Positions 9,235 through 16,967 of a DNA stretch of 64,000 nt are shown here, piece after piece (within the stretch, counting starts at the first letter, position 1; each line of letters opens with the position of its first letter). A program made the position numbers and the translations under genes. The notes beneath the pieces were generated by a model, which worked only from the letters and a program-made list of their open reading frames with translations, ran no database searches and had not been told where the DNA came from. Source of the stretch: Xenophilus sp003671765 (lineage in GTDB: Bacteria; Pseudomonadota; Gammaproteobacteria; Burkholderiales; Burkholderiaceae_C); contig CP166702.1 of the NCBI GenBank assembly GCA_051414805.1, forward strand, positions 992,001 through 1,056,000, in the 5' to 3' direction.

Positions 9235-10593
9235 TCAGTCGGCGCTGGCTTGGACCACCGAGAAGGCGGCGGCCAGCTCGGTGCGCGTGGCCTTGGCGAC
9301 CTTCTCGAAGGCGGGGCGCGCCGCGGCGGAGATGGGCTGCCCCCCGTCCTGCTGGGCGATCGTCGTCGGGTCGTGGTACTCGCCGTTGATGCGGAACTCG
9401 AAGTGCAGGTGCGGCCCGGTGGCCCAGCCGGTGGAGCCCACGGCGCCGATCGACTGGCCCTGGCTCACGGACTGTCCTTCCTTGACGTCGATGCGCGAGA
9501 GGTGGGCATAGGCCGTCTGCTGGCCGTTGCGGTGGCCGACGATGACGATGTTGCCGTAGCCGTTCTGCTGGCCGGCGAAATCGACCGTGCCGTCGCCCAC
9601 GGTGCGCACCGGGGTCCCGGTGGGCGCCGCGAAGTCGACGCCGTTGTGCTGGCGCCAGCTGTTCAGGATGGGGTGCATGCGCATCGCGAAGCCGCTGGAC
9701 ACGCGGGTGAACTCGACCGGCGAGCTCAGGTAGGCCTTGCGCAGGCTGTCGCCGTTGGGGCGGTAGTAGCCGCCCTTCTGGCCGGGCTCCTGGTACCACA
9801 TGGCCTGCCAGGTCTTGCCGTTGTTCTCGAACTCGGCCGAGAGCACACGGCCCGTGCGCATGGTCTGACCGTCGGCCTCGAAGGTCTCGTAGACCACGGC
9901 GAAGCGGTCGCCCTTGCGCAGCTGGCGGAAGTCCACGTCGCCCTGGAAGATGTCGGCCAGCTGGCTGGCGACGGCGTCGGGGATGCGGGCGTCGTCGGTG
10001 GCGGCGAAGAGCGAGCTGCGCACGATGCCGCTGGCCAGGCGCGTGGCCGGGGTCAGCGTGTCGGTCTCGGTGCGGGCGACAAAGCCGGCGGGCAGCCGCT
10101 CGACCACGAAGCGCTTGAAGCCGCCGTCGCCATCGGGAATCCAGCGCGCCGTGAGCTTGCGCAGGCTGTTGTCCTGCCCGACCTCGGCGTTGATGGTGCG
10201 GCCGACGCGGTTGAAGAAGGCGGCGCGGGCGTCGGCGTTGCCGCGCACGAAGGCGGCGGCGGCCGGGTCGCTCACGCCCAGGCGCTTGAGCAGCGCCTCG
10301 GCCGTGTCGCTGGAGCGGCTCTGCTCGCTGCGGAACAGCGTGAAGCTGAGCGCATCCAGCACCTCGCTCTGGCTCGCGACCGGCAGCGGGGCCACGGTCT
10401 CGAGCACCTGGTGGATGGGCAGGTCGGACGCGTCAGGGCCCAGCGAGGCGACCGCGAAGGCGCCCCCGCCGGCGCATAGCAGCATCGCGGCGATGGCGGC
10501 TGTCAGATGACGCGGATAGGTCTTGACGGTGGTGGCGATGCGAGAAGCGACAAGCTCCTCGGCGGCCAGGATGCCGTTGATCAGTTTGGACAA
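9235..10593 (-). CDS. M23 family metallopeptidase (MepM-like)
   Basis: 452-residue inner-membrane-anchored, periplasmic peptidoglycan endopeptidase. A single membrane segment is at about residues 29-50 (HLTAAIAAMLLCAGGGAFAV). The LysM-like/OapA-type middle region is followed by the LytM domain with zinc ligands HNGVDFA near residue 317 and HLHFEF near residue 400. The only in-frame start in the right place is TTG (MSKLINGILAAEE); no ATG lies before the membrane segment. Divergent from tyrS. Confidence 0.88.
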   Translation of the reverse strand: MSKLINGILAAEELVASRIATTVKTYPRHLTAAIAAMLLCAGGGAFAVASLGPDASDLPIHQVLETVAPLPVASQSEVLDALSFTLFRSEQSRSSDTAEALLKRLGVSDPAAAAFVRGNADARAAFFNRVGRTINAEVGQDNSLRKLTARWIPDGDGGFKRFVVERLPAGFVARTETDTLTPATRLASGIVRSSLFAATDDARIPDAVASQLADIFQGDVDFRQLRKGDRFAVVYETFEADGQTMRTGRVLSAEFENNGKTWQAMWYQEPGQKGGYYRPNGDSLRKAYLSSPVEFTRVSSGFAMRMHPILNSWRQHNGVDFAAPTGTPVRTVGDGTVDFAGQQNGYGNIVIVGHRNGQQTAYAHLSRIDVKEGQSVSQGQSIGAVGSTGWATGPHLHFEFRINGEYHDPTTIAQQDGGQPISAAARPAFEKVAKATRTELAAAFSVVQASAD

Positions 10594-10754
10594 CTCAGAA
10601 ATCCAGCTCGGGTTCGGCGACCGCCTGTGCCAGCAAGTTGCGGGCCAACGAAGGTCTTCAGGCGGGGCGAAAAAGGAGCGGCGCTTAGAATGCAGCGCTC
10701 AAGAAACCGGCTGGAGTATAGCTTTCGGCCGTTGCTTTCCCCACAAAAATCCAA

Positions 10755-11987
10755 ATGAATCCCCAGTTTGTTATTGGCCAGCCGCCGTCCGATGGTGTAG
10801 GACGGGCGCTAGAAATCTCCCTGCGCGGCGCCGACGAGCTGCTTCCGCAGGACGAATGGGTGAAGAAGCTGCAGCGCGCTGAAGCCACCGGCCAGCCGCT
10901 TCGCATCAAGCTCGGACTGGACCCGACGGCGCCGGACATCCACTTCGGCCACACCGTGGTGCTCAACAAGATGCGCCAGCTCCAGGATCTGGGGCACACG
11001 GTGATCTTCCTGATCGGCGACTTCACCAGCCTGATCGGCGACCCGTCCGGCCGCAACAGCACCCGGCCGCCGCTGACGGCCGAGCAGATCCGGTCCAACG
11101 CCGAAACCTATTTCGCCCAGGCCAAGCTGGTGCTGGACGAATCGAAGACCGAGATCCGCTACAACTCCGAGTGGAGCGACCCGCTGGGCGCGCGCGGGAT
11201 GATCCAGCTGGCCGCCAAGTACACGGTGGCCCGCATGATGGAGCGCGACGACTTCAACAAGCGCTTCAAGAACGGGCAGTCGATCTCGGTCCACGAATTC
11301 CTCTACCCGCTGATGCAGGGCTACGACTCGGTCGCGCTCAAGAGCGACCTCGAACTCGGCGGCACCGACCAGAAGTTCAACCTGCTGGTCGGCCGGCACC
11401 TGCAGCAGGAATACGGCCAGGAGCCCCAGTGCATCCTGACCATGCCGCTGCTGGAGGGGCTCGACGGCGTCGAGAAGATGTCGAAGAGCAAGAACAACTA
11501 CATCGGCATCAGCGAGGACCCGAACACGATGTTCGCCAAGACGCTGTCGATCTCCGACGAGCTGATGTGGAAGTGGTACACGCTGCTGTCCTTCCGCTCG
11601 CTGGAAGAGATCGCGGCGCTGAAGGCCGAGGTGGCGGGCGGGCGCAACCCCAAGGACGCGAAGGTGCTGCTGGCCAAGGAGCTGACGGCGCGCTTCCACA
11701 GCGCGCAGGCGGCCGAAGCGGCCGAGCAGGACTTCATCCATCGCAGCAAGGGCGGTGTGCCGGACGAGATTCCCGAAGTGACGCTCTCGGGCGCGCCGTT
11801 GGGCATCGCCCAATTGCTCAAGCAGGCCAACCTCGCGCCCTCGACCTCGGAGGGCAACCGGCTGATCGACGGCGGCGGCGTGCGCATCGATTCGGCCGTG
11901 GTGAGCGACAAGGGGCTCAAGCTCGGCGCCGGCAGTTACGTGGTCCAGGTGGGCAAGCGCAAGTTCGCGCGCGTGCACCTCGCCTGA
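10755..11987 (+). CDS. tyrS: Tyrosyl-tRNA synthetase
   Basis: 410-residue class I aminoacyl-tRNA synthetase that charges tRNA-Tyr. The HIGH motif appears as HFGHT near residue 72 and KMSKS as EKMSKSKNNY near residue 241; a C-terminal S4 domain covers about 345-410. Composition and length fit the TyrZ-like branch of bacterial TyrRS. The upstream 160 bp contain two -10-like hexamers (TAGAAT, TATAGC) without a convincing -35. Confidence 0.97.
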   Translation: MNPQFVIGQPPSDGVGRALEISLRGADELLPQDEWVKKLQRAEATGQPLRIKLGLDPTAPDIHFGHTVVLNKMRQLQDLGHTVIFLIGDFTSLIGDPSGRNSTRPPLTAEQIRSNAETYFAQAKLVLDESKTEIRYNSEWSDPLGARGMIQLAAKYTVARMMERDDFNKRFKNGQSISVHEFLYPLMQGYDSVALKSDLELGGTDQKFNLLVGRHLQQEYGQEPQCILTMPLLEGLDGVEKMSKSKNNYIGISEDPNTMFAKTLSISDELMWKWYTLLSFRSLEEIAALKAEVAGGRNPKDAKVLLAKELTARFHSAQAAEAAEQDFIHRSKGGVPDEIPEVTLSGAPLGIAQLLKQANLAPSTSEGNRLIDGGGVRIDSAVVSDKGLKLGAGSYVVQVGKRKFARVHLA

Positions 11988-12007
11988 TGCCTGCCGGAAC
12001 ACGCGAG

Positions 12008-12073
12008 CTGCTCATCTTTTGATAGCTGCTCGTGCAGGCAGGACGGGCGCCGGAGCCCGATTCGGTTCGAAAA
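12008..12073 (+). repeat. Dispersed GCTAT-N7-ATAGC repeat, downstream of tyrS
   Basis: GCTCA TCTTTTG ATAGC, then GACGGGCGCCGGAGCCCG and end GATTCGGTTCGAAAA. Starts 21 bp after the tyrS stop. The GGTTCGAAAATCC portion mimics a T-arm but no tRNA can be folded around it. Confidence 0.8.
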
Positions 12074-12093
12074 TCCGCTACGGTGACAAGAAT

Positions 12094-12114
12094 GGGGCCC
12101 TCGGGCCCCTTCTG
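12094..12114 (+). terminator. Possible terminator after tyrS
   Basis: GGGGCCC / GGGCCCC inverted repeat followed by TTCTGT. The T-tract is poor, so it may be a bidirectional structure between tyrS and the convergent OmpA-family gene. Confidence 0.5.
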
Positions 12115-12140
12115 TCGTGCGGCGCGTGCCACAGGCGCCG

Positions 12141-12752
12141 TCAGCGCACCTCGATCGTCACGCGGCGGTTGCGCGGCTCGTCGACCTCGTCGGCTGTCGG
12201 CACGGCCAGGTCGCGTTCGCCGCGGCCCGCCGCCTCGATGCGCTGGCCCGGGAAGCCGCGCTGGATGAGCAGCTGTCGCAGTTCCTCGGCGCGGCGGTGC
12301 GACAGCTGATCGTTCTGCGCACCCGTGCCCACCGTGTCGGTGTGGCCGGTGACCACGATGTCCGCCCCCGGCCGGGCCGCGGCGGCGGCCAGCATTTCCT
12401 GCACGGTGCGCTGCGAGGCCTCGGTCAGCACCGTGCCGCCGGCGTCGAAGTACACCGTGTAGCGCTGCGGCCCCGGCGGCATCAGCTCGAACAGGGTGGC
12501 GTTGTCCTTGCGGACCTGGGCCGGATCGGCCGCGTCGACCAGCGGCGCGCCGGTGGCGCCGAGGGCTGCGGTGGCGCGCTGGAAGGGCTTGTCGAGCGTC
12601 TGCTCGCCGCCCTTGGCCCGCACCACCACGGCGGACGGACGGCCGTCCGCCTGCGGCAGCAGGACCACGCGCGTGGCGGGCGTCGAACAGGCGCCCAGCA
12701 CCACGGCAAGGGCGCAGCCCGTGGCGAGTGCGATGCGGCGGCGAATCGTCAT
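12141..12752 (-). CDS. OmpA-family peptidoglycan-binding lipoprotein
   Basis: 203-residue outer-membrane lipoprotein: signal peptide with lipobox VLGAC (Cys near residue 22) and a C-terminal OmpA domain at about 95-203 with the diaminopimelate-binding signature TGHTDTVGTGAQNDQLSHRRA. The ATG overlaps the upstream FecR gene stop in the arrangement TGATG, so the two are translationally coupled. A GTG one codon earlier is possible. Exact role unknown; likely anchors an envelope complex to peptidoglycan. Confidence 0.85.
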   Translation of the reverse strand: MTIRRRIALATGCALAVVLGACSTPATRVVLLPQADGRPSAVVVRAKGGEQTLDKPFQRATAALGATGAPLVDAADPAQVRKDNATLFELMPPGPQRYTVYFDAGGTVLTEASQRTVQEMLAAAAARPGADIVVTGHTDTVGTGAQNDQLSHRRAEELRQLLIQRGFPGQRIEAAGRGERDLAVPTADEVDEPRNRRVTIEVR

Positions 12753-13267
12753 CACGGCTGGGCGTCGGCCGTGACGATGAAGTCCGTGCCGCGGATGCCG
12801 ATGGTGGCGGTCTGCGTGTCCACGCGCACCGCGTCGGGGTTGGTTTTGCCGATCAGGCCGCTGACCATGCGCAGCGATCCGCGCAGCAGCGAGACGAGCA
12901 GCCCGCCGTCCTGCGTGGTCGAGTCGAAATGGAACTGCTTGAGGTCCAGCCGCGAATCGGGGCCCAGGACGAGTGCCGTGCCGTCGCGCAGCACCAGGCT
13001 GGCGGCGCTGGCCGGGCCGGTCGAGATGCGATCGATGGGCGAGACGCGGTCGCCCGGCCTGGCCAGACGGGCGTCGCCGCCGGCACTGAGCAGGTGGACG
13101 TCGCCCTGCACGGACTTGATGAAGCCGGCGTGCACGTCGGCGGCAGGTGCAGGCCTGGCGACCGCGCGGGGTGCGGTGGCCGCGGCGGGCGCTGTCTGCG
13201 CCCCGGCCGCAGCGCTGGCCAGGAACATCGCGCAGGCGGCGAAGCCGGGCAACAGTCGAAAAGGCAT
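12752..13267 (-). CDS. Exported FecR-domain protein
   Basis: 171 residues beginning MPFRLLPGFAACAMFLASAA, a Sec signal peptide, then a FecR/iron-dicitrate-sensor-like beta domain at about 50-150 (SVQGDVHLLSAGGDARLARP, and ATIGIRGTDF near the end). The ATG is preceded by GGAGA. The frame is open far upstream, but that part is not signal-like. Lone FecR-domain proteins paired with OmpA lipoproteins occur in Burkholderiales, often near CHASE2 sensors; no sensor is present here. No TonB receptor or sigma factor is nearby, so iron signalling is not supported. Confidence 0.8.
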   Translation of the reverse strand: MPFRLLPGFAACAMFLASAAAGAQTAPAAATAPRAVARPAPAADVHAGFIKSVQGDVHLLSAGGDARLARPGDRVSPIDRISTGPASAASLVLRDGTALVLGPDSRLDLKQFHFDSTTQDGGLLVSLLRGSLRMVSGLIGKTNPDAVRVDTQTATIGIRGTDFIVTADAQP

Positions 13268-13409
13268 GCGGTGTCTCCAGGGGAGCCGAGAGGGGCGCAA
13301 TGGTACGCGAGGCGCTCCTGGAGGCGTGGCGGGGCCGGATAATCCGCCGCCCGTCCCTCGCCCCCTGCCTGCCGTGCCATCCGTTCCTTCATCCGCCCCG
13401 CGCGCCTCC

Positions 13410-14345
13410 ATGAGCCCGAAGGCGCTGCTGCGCCTGTCGGTGGTCGTGGCCCTCGTCACCATCGTGCTCAAGGGCTGGGCCGGCTACATCACGCATTCGA
13501 TGGGCCTGATCTCCGACGCGATGGAGTCCTTCGTCAACCTGGCGAGCGCGGTATTCGCGCTCGGCATGGTGACCATCGCCACCCGGCCGGCCGACGACGA
13601 GCATCCGTATGGCCACCACAAGGCCGAGTACTTCTCGTCCGGCTTCGAGGGCATCCTGATCATCGGCGCCGCGGTCGCGATCGGCTGGGCCGCCATCGAC
13701 CGCCTGATCCATCCGCACCCGCTGGAGCAACTGGGCTGGGGCCTGGCGCTGTCGGTCGTGAGCTCGGCCTTCAATGCCGGCCTGGCCTTCCTGCTGTTTC
13801 GCGCGGCGGAGGAGCATCGCTCGATCGCGCTGGAGGCCGATGGCCGTCACCTGATGGCCGACGTGTGGACTTCGGCCGCCGTGGTCGTCGGTCTGCTGGC
13901 CGTGCTGGCCACGGGGTGGCTGTGGCTGGACTCGGTGCTGGCGCTGGGCGTGGCGCTGAACATCGTGCGCGAGGGCGCGCACCTGGTGTGGCGCTCGAGC
14001 CAGGGCCTGATGGACCAGGCGCTGGAGCCCGAGGCGCAGGAGGCCCTGCACGCCGCACTGGACCGCTTCGTCGCCCGTGTGCCCGAAGGGCCGCAGCTGC
14101 GCTTCGACGACATCATCACGCGCCGGGCCGGGCAGCGCCGCTTCGCCGACCTGCACATGCACGTTCCGGGCGACTGGCCGCTGCAGCGCGCGGCCGCGCT
14201 GCGCGACGGCGTGGAGCAGGCGCTGATGGACGCCGTGCCCGGCCTGCGCGTCACCCTGCAGCTGCTGCCGCTGACCATGGAGGCGCGCGCGGTGCAGCTC
14301 GACGGCCATGCGCGCACCGAGGCCGATGGCAAAGGTGCGGCATGA
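13410..14345 (+). CDS. Cation diffusion facilitator family transporter
   Basis: 311-residue inner-membrane divalent metal exporter. Helices begin with LLRLSVVVALVTIVLKGWAG; metal-site residues are visible as SDAMES (helix 2), HPYGHHKAEYFSS, and HLMADVWTS (helix 5). A cytoplasmic C-terminal domain follows about residue 210. Neither this ATG nor a GTG 12 codons upstream has a clear Shine-Dalgarno. Overlaps dtd by ATGA. Metal specificity cannot be read. Confidence 0.88.
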   Translation: MSPKALLRLSVVVALVTIVLKGWAGYITHSMGLISDAMESFVNLASAVFALGMVTIATRPADDEHPYGHHKAEYFSSGFEGILIIGAAVAIGWAAIDRLIHPHPLEQLGWGLALSVVSSAFNAGLAFLLFRAAEEHRSIALEADGRHLMADVWTSAAVVVGLLAVLATGWLWLDSVLALGVALNIVREGAHLVWRSSQGLMDQALEPEAQEALHAALDRFVARVPEGPQLRFDDIITRRAGQRRFADLHMHVPGDWPLQRAAALRDGVEQALMDAVPGLRVTLQLLPLTMEARAVQLDGHARTEADGKGAA

Positions 14346-14872
14346 AGGCGGTGCTGCAGCGCGTGAGCGAGGCGCGCGTGGAGGTCGGCGGCGAGGTGGT
14401 CGGCCGCATCGGCCACGGCCTGCTGGTGCTGGTGTGCGCTGAGCGGGGCGACACCGAGGCCGCTGGCGAACGCCTGCTGGCCAAGATCCTGAAGCTGCGG
14501 ATCTTCTCGGATGATGCTGTCGCCGCCGGGCCGCCCCCAGGCGGCAGCGCCTCCCGCTCGGGGGGTGGCGAAGCACACGCAGTGGCGAGCCGGGGGGCTG
14601 TCAGTTCGGGCAAGATGAACCGCAGCGTGCAGGATGTCGGCGGCGGCCTGCTGCTGGTGAGCCAGTTCACGCTGGCGGCCGACGTGAGCGGCGGCAACCG
14701 GCCCAGTTTCACCGGCGCGGCACCGCCCGACGAGGGTCGCCGGCTCTACGACCTGTTCGTGGCGAAGGCCCGCGCCGCGCATCACGAAGTGGCGACGGGC
14801 ATCTTCGCGGCCGACATGAAAGTGCATCTGGTGAACGACGGGCCGGTCACCATTCCGCTACAGATTTCATAG
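14342..14872 (+). CDS. dtd: D-aminoacyl-tRNA deacylase with internal insertion
   Basis: Removes D-amino acids from mischarged tRNA. Starts MKAVLQRVSEARVEVGG, contains the SQFT motif as LLVSQFTLAADV and the GPVT motif as NDGPVTIPL, both needed for catalysis. The product is 176 residues against about 150 in the family: some 30 residues (roughly 59-88, AAGPPPGGSASRSGGGEAHA onward) are inserted between IFSDD and GKMNRSVQDVGG. The insert is a GC-rich repeat-like sequence kept in frame. The last codons and the TAG stop derive from a second repeat family. Confidence 0.88.
   Translation: MKAVLQRVSEARVEVGGEVVGRIGHGLLVLVCAERGDTEAAGERLLAKILKLRIFSDDAVAAGPPPGGSASRSGGGEAHAVASRGAVSSGKMNRSVQDVGGGLLLVSQFTLAADVSGGNRPSFTGAAPPDEGRRLYDLFVAKARAAHHEVATGIFAADMKVHLVNDGPVTIPLQIS
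14521..14605 (+). repeat. GC-rich repeat-like insertion within dtd
   Basis: The segment running from CGCCGGGCCGCCCCCAGGCG to GGCGAGCCGGGGGG has C-rich and G-rich arms (CCTCCCGCTC / GGGGGG) around GAAGCACACGCAGTGGCGAG. The sequence resembles a dispersed element I remember from Comamonadaceae genomes; that identity is memory-based. It is in frame and open. Confidence 0.6.
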
Positions 14873-14918
14873 CTGATTGCCCAGGCACGCCGGGCACTGC
14901 AGCCCGATTCCGGCTCAA
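14856..14918 (+). repeat. Dispersed GCTAT-N7-ATAGC repeat, at the 3' end of dtd
   Basis: GCTAC AGATTTC ATAGC, then GCACGCCGGGCACTGCAGCC and end CGATTCCGGCTCAA. It overlaps the last four dtd codons, provides its TAG stop, and ends within the stop codon of the convergent methyltransferase remnant. Confidence 0.75.
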
Positions 14919-15314
14919 TCGCCGTCACGCGCGAGCACCGCCTCCCACAGCACCTTGGGCAGGCGGTAGCGCATCACCGTGCGTTCCTCGAGGTGATGCC
15001 AGCGCCAGCCGCGGGCGAACAACGCTTCGACCTGCGCCCGGTCGAAGAAGCGCTTGTTCCAGCCGTCGACGCGCACGAAGTGCAGGTCCGCCGCGTCGAT
15101 CGGCGTGCCGGCCTGCGCGCCGTGGTGCAGGTCGTGCACCGAGTTCAGACGGCACACGAGCAGGCCGCCGGGCGCAAGGACGTGGCGGATGCGCGCCACC
15201 AGCCGCAGCCCAGTTCGAGCACCGGGGCGCCGGCAGCATGGCGACGCTGGCCTCGAGCAGCGGCAGCCAGCGCGACAGCCAGTCGTCGGGGCGATCGCCC
15301 GGGTCGTTGGCCAT
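14915..15314 (-). pseudogene. Class I SAM methyltransferase remnant
   Basis: The N-terminal part (MANDPGDRPDDWLSRWLPLL) and the C-terminal part (RIRHVLAPGGLLVCRLNSVH, then ERTVMRYRLPKVLWE) are in different frames. Between them the SAM motif VLELGCG is read in a third frame and runs straight into LVARIRHVLAPGG. In intact relatives 60-90 residues separate these motifs, so an internal deletion plus frameshift has destroyed the gene. It stands directly after ybeY on the same strand. Confidence 0.8.
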
Positions 15315-15320
15315 GGCGTC

Positions 15321-15788
15321 TCAGCGCTGGCGGTAGGGGTTGCGAACGCCCAGGCCGGCGAGGATCTCGATTTCGCGCGCTTCCATGGCCTCGGCGTCAG
15401 CTTCGCCGGTCTCGTGGTCCCAGCCCTGCGCGTGCAGCGTGCCGTGCACCAGCAGGTGGGCGTAGTGGTCGGTCAGCGTGACGCGCAGTTCCCTGGCTTC
15501 GCGCGCGACGACGGGCGCGCACAGCACCAGGTCGGCCATGACCATCGGTGACTGCGAATAGTCGAAGGTCAGCACGTTGGTGGCGTAGTCCTTGCCGCGG
15601 AACTCGCGGTTCAGGCGCTGGCCTTCGTCGGCGTCGACGATGCGCACGGTCAGCTCGCCGGGCAGCGCCAGCGCATGGCGGATGCAGCGCGCCACCCGGT
15701 GGCGCGGCAGCGCGGCGCGGTGCCGGGCGACGCCGTCGAAGCGACCGAACTGCAGCGACAGGGAGAGGTCGGGCAGGGCCACGGTCAC
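15321..15788 (-). CDS. ybeY: rRNA maturation endoribonuclease YbeY
   Basis: 155-residue metallo-RNase acting in 16S rRNA 3'-end maturation and ribosome quality control. The zinc motif is HLLVHGTLHAQGWDH, with all three His, followed by EAEAMEAREIEIL-type sequence. Directly downstream of phoH on the same strand, the usual ybeY-phoH arrangement, but interrupted by a dispersed repeat in the 78-bp gap. The corC gene that usually follows is missing; a decayed methyltransferase is there instead. Confidence 0.93.
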   Translation of the reverse strand: MTVALPDLSLSLQFGRFDGVARHRAALPRHRVARCIRHALALPGELTVRIVDADEGQRLNREFRGKDYATNVLTFDYSQSPMVMADLVLCAPVVAREARELRVTLTDHYAHLLVHGTLHAQGWDHETGEADAEAMEAREIEILAGLGVRNPYRQR

Positions 15789-15793
15789 AGCGC

Positions 15794-15857
15794 CTTCGAA
15801 GAAAAAAGAGCGGGAGCAGCCGCACTGCCTGCGCGGCCAGCTATCAATTGCATAGCA
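15794..15857 (-). repeat. Dispersed GCTAT-N7-ATAGC repeat, between phoH and ybeY
   Basis: On the minus strand: GCTAT GCAATTG ATAGC, then a decayed GC-rich middle and an end TTTTTTCTTCGAA. Fills nearly all of the phoH-ybeY gap. Confidence 0.75.
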
Positions 15858-15866
15858 GTCGCGGCC

Positions 15867-16805
15867 TCAGGTGCGCTTGCGGGTGGCGTCGTAGGCATCC
15901 ACGATCCGCGCCACCAGCGGGTGGCGCACCACGTCGCCGCTGTTGAAATGCGTGAACGCCAGGCCCTGCACGCGCTTGAGCACGCGCTCGGCGTCGATCA
16001 GGCCGCTCGTCTGCGTCTTGGGCAGGTCGATCTGGCTCACGTCGCCCGTCACCACGCATTTGCTGCCGAAGCCGATGCGCGTCAAGAACATCTTCATCTG
16101 CTCGGGCGTGGTGTTCTGCGCCTCGTCGAGGATCACGAAGGCATTGTTCAGCGTGCGCCCGCGCATGAAGGCCAGCGGCGCGATCTCCAGCGCGTTGCGC
16201 TCGAAGGCTTTGGCCACCTTCTCGAAGCCCATCAGGTCGTAGAGCGCGTCGTACAGGGGCCGCAGGTAGGGGTCGACCTTCTGCGTCAGGTCGCCCGGCA
16301 GGAAGCCCAGGCGCTCGCCCGCTTCGACGGCCGGCCGGGTGAGCACGATGCGCTGCACCGCCGAGCGCTCCAGCGCGTCGACTGCGCAGGCGACGGCCAG
16401 GTAGGTCTTGCCGGTGCCGGCGGGGCCGATCCCGAAGGTGATGTCGTGGTTCGCGATGTTGTCGAGGTAGACGCTCTGGTTGGGCGTGCGCGCGCGCAGG
16501 TTGGCGCGCCGCGTGGCCAGCGTCATCGCGCCGTCCTCGTCCTCGGCCATGCTGCTGTCGCCCGCCAGCGTGAGCTGGACCACGGCCGCGTCGATGGGCC
16601 GCTGCGCGATCTCGTAGAGCGCCTGCAGTGTCTCCATCGCCCGCTCGGCCTTGGCCTTGGGACCGTCGACCTTGAAGGCCTCGTGCCGGTGGGCGATCTT
16701 CACGCCCAGCGCGTCCTCGATCTGACGAAGGTGGGCATCCAGCGGGCCGCACAGGTGGGACAGGCGGGTGTTGTTGGGGGGGGTGAAGGTGTGGCGGAGG
16801 AGCAA
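15867..16805 (-). CDS. phoH: PhoH-like ATPase
   Basis: 312 residues from the proposed TTG start. N-terminal KH-like region LLRHTFTPPNNTRLSHLCG, then the PhoH ATPase core: Walker A GPAGTGKTYLA near residue 125, Walker B AFVILDEAQNTTPEQMK near 225, and VVTGDVSQIDLP. The frame stays open to a GTG at 16931, but residues before LLRHTF do not look like the family. A run of eight G (minus-strand C) lies 20 bp inside, and an ATG (MRIPILVV) sits in another frame just upstream, so a one-base slip could alter the start. Usually linked to miaB, which here is 9 kb away. Confidence 0.9.
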   Translation of the reverse strand: MLLRHTFTPPNNTRLSHLCGPLDAHLRQIEDALGVKIAHRHEAFKVDGPKAKAERAMETLQALYEIAQRPIDAAVVQLTLAGDSSMAEDEDGAMTLATRRANLRARTPNQSVYLDNIANHDITFGIGPAGTGKTYLAVACAVDALERSAVQRIVLTRPAVEAGERLGFLPGDLTQKVDPYLRPLYDALYDLMGFEKVAKAFERNALEIAPLAFMRGRTLNNAFVILDEAQNTTPEQMKMFLTRIGFGSKCVVTGDVSQIDLPKTQTSGLIDAERVLKRVQGLAFTHFNSGDVVRHPLVARIVDAYDATRKRT

Positions 16806-16967
16806 GGGGCAGGACGACGAGGATTGGAATCCGCATGATAGGCAACCCTGGCCTTGCGCACCGGTGCTCTGCCACGGCCGACGCCGCGACCCCTTCGAGA
16901 ACAGGGTGTAAGAAGTTGCTTCGTGCAGCACAATCGGCGCCAGCCGATGACTTACCGGGAGTGAAGC

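Noticed and set aside
12060..12080. GGTTCGAAAATCC resembling a tRNA T-arm
   Set aside because: No acceptor stem, anticodon arm or D-arm can be drawn; it is the end of a dispersed repeat.
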